This document shows, piece after piece, positions 63,421-64,000 of a stretch of 64,000 nucleotides of DNA. The notes beneath the pieces are model-generated. The model was not told where the DNA came from. It ran no database searches and saw only the letters and a program-made list of their open reading frames with translations. The stretch's first letter is position 1, and each line of letters starts with the position of its first letter. This stretch comes from Acanthornis magna (Eukaryota; Chordata; Aves; Passeriformes; Acanthizidae). The stretch spans positions 6,545,501-6,609,500 of the forward strand of contig JAWUZG010000018.1 of assembly GCA_036785705.1 (NCBI GenBank). Direction: 5' to 3'. The translations under genes and the position numbers were made by a program.

Positions 63421-64000
63421 GTGAGTGGGGGAAATTAATTTTCTTCATTCTAGGAAATTCTGATGGTACTTTACGGTGGGTTTAAGTTATAAAATATCAT
63501 GCTTCTGTCTTTTTTGCCATCCTTAGGAAATTTCTGACTGTCACTAAAATAATTTCAGAACAGAAAAGGTCTTGAGAAAGGCTCCTTCTCAAGAGAAAAA
63601 GTGGGCACTAAATTGGAAATATCTCGGAGCTGGCAAGAAAACGAAAGCTAACTTTCATTCAAGCTTTGGCATGAGGCTCCAGAGTTTAATGTGTGCTCTG
63701 GAAATGGCAGATGTGGACAGGCTTCTCCAGCCCCTGATAAATGAGAGAAGAGAGGATGGCTAAGGTCCTCCTTAACTCCACATTGCACTAAGACTAGAGC
63801 ACGAAGGATTTCTGTTAGCATAGATAGTACTACAACAGTAGTGAAATGCTGAAGATGATTTTAAAATTCAGCTAATAACTGAAAGGGTTTTAATAGTCAC
63901 TAATTGCAGAATTTAGAAATAAATACCTGAGACCCAGGGACACTGCTACTCTTAAATGAGAAACATATTTAATGAAGTTAAGCAGTGAAAAGTTCGAAAT

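Larger units (their letters stand above)
56332..64000 (+). other. PPP2R2C: PPP2R2C intron 1, last part in the window
   Basis: About 7.7 kb of AT-rich intron with a duplicated 21-mer around a TA repeat (60,011-60,098) and a short CR1 (63,324-63,420). The minus frame at 62,460-62,774 looks somewhat protein-like but shows no domain. No sequence coding ADIISTVEF (PPP2R2C exon 2) was found before the window ends. Confidence 0.65.

Noticed and set aside
1..64000. tRNA, rRNA, CRISPR arrays, bacterial operons, complete retroviral genes
   Set aside because: None was seen. The LTRs are solo and the CR1 copies are the only reverse transcriptase remnants.

Overview
This is vertebrate nuclear DNA, almost certainly from a bird and probably a songbird. 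Five or more CR1 LINE fragments are present. Several end in the avian CR1 3' sequence (…ATTCTGTGATTCT, or its reverse complement CACAGAATCATAGAATG). Two solo LTRs look like types common in passerine genomes. Microsatellites are short, AT-rich noncoding DNA dominates, and there are no operons, tRNAs, rRNAs or CRISPR arrays. Nearly all open frames in the window are chance or repeat-derived.

The one protein-coding feature I recognise is a first coding exon at 13,018-13,087 (+). It encodes MGEDTDTRKINHSFLRDHNY and then VTE, and splits a codon at a GT donor. This is the N-terminus of PPP2R2C, the brain-enriched B55-gamma regulatory subunit of protein phosphatase 2A. It matches the gamma isoform better than beta (MEEDIDTRKINNS…). 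The exon sits at the 3' edge of a CpG island (about 12,075-12,800) that contains two adjacent 10-bp-period minisatellites and a long C/T tract. The downstream PPP2R2C exons, starting with the one for ADIISTVEF…, are not in the window, so intron 1 exceeds 50.9 kb.

Layout: 1-12,074 is upstream noncoding DNA with one short CR1 (-), a 1.6 kb internally deleted CR1 (+) and a poly-T tract. 12,075-13,087 holds the promoter and first coding exon. 13,088-64,000 is intron 1, with CR1 fragments, an unassigned LTR-like block (about 25.8-26.4 kb), solo LTRs at 39.9-40.5 kb and 55.3-56.3 kb (both minus), simple repeats and several hairpins.

The most interesting observations are as follows. (1) A strong-context uORF overlaps the PPP2R2C start codon, which itself has a weak context. 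(2) An intronic exon candidate at 32,371-32,462 has a branch point, acceptor and GTGAGT donor, and an ATG frame that leaves in exactly the phase PPP2R2C exon 2 needs. It could give an alternative N-terminus or act as a poison exon. (3) The promoter combines a G4-capable tract with paired 10-bp repeats. (4) There are several long near-perfect hairpins. I saw no wholly new multi-gene system.
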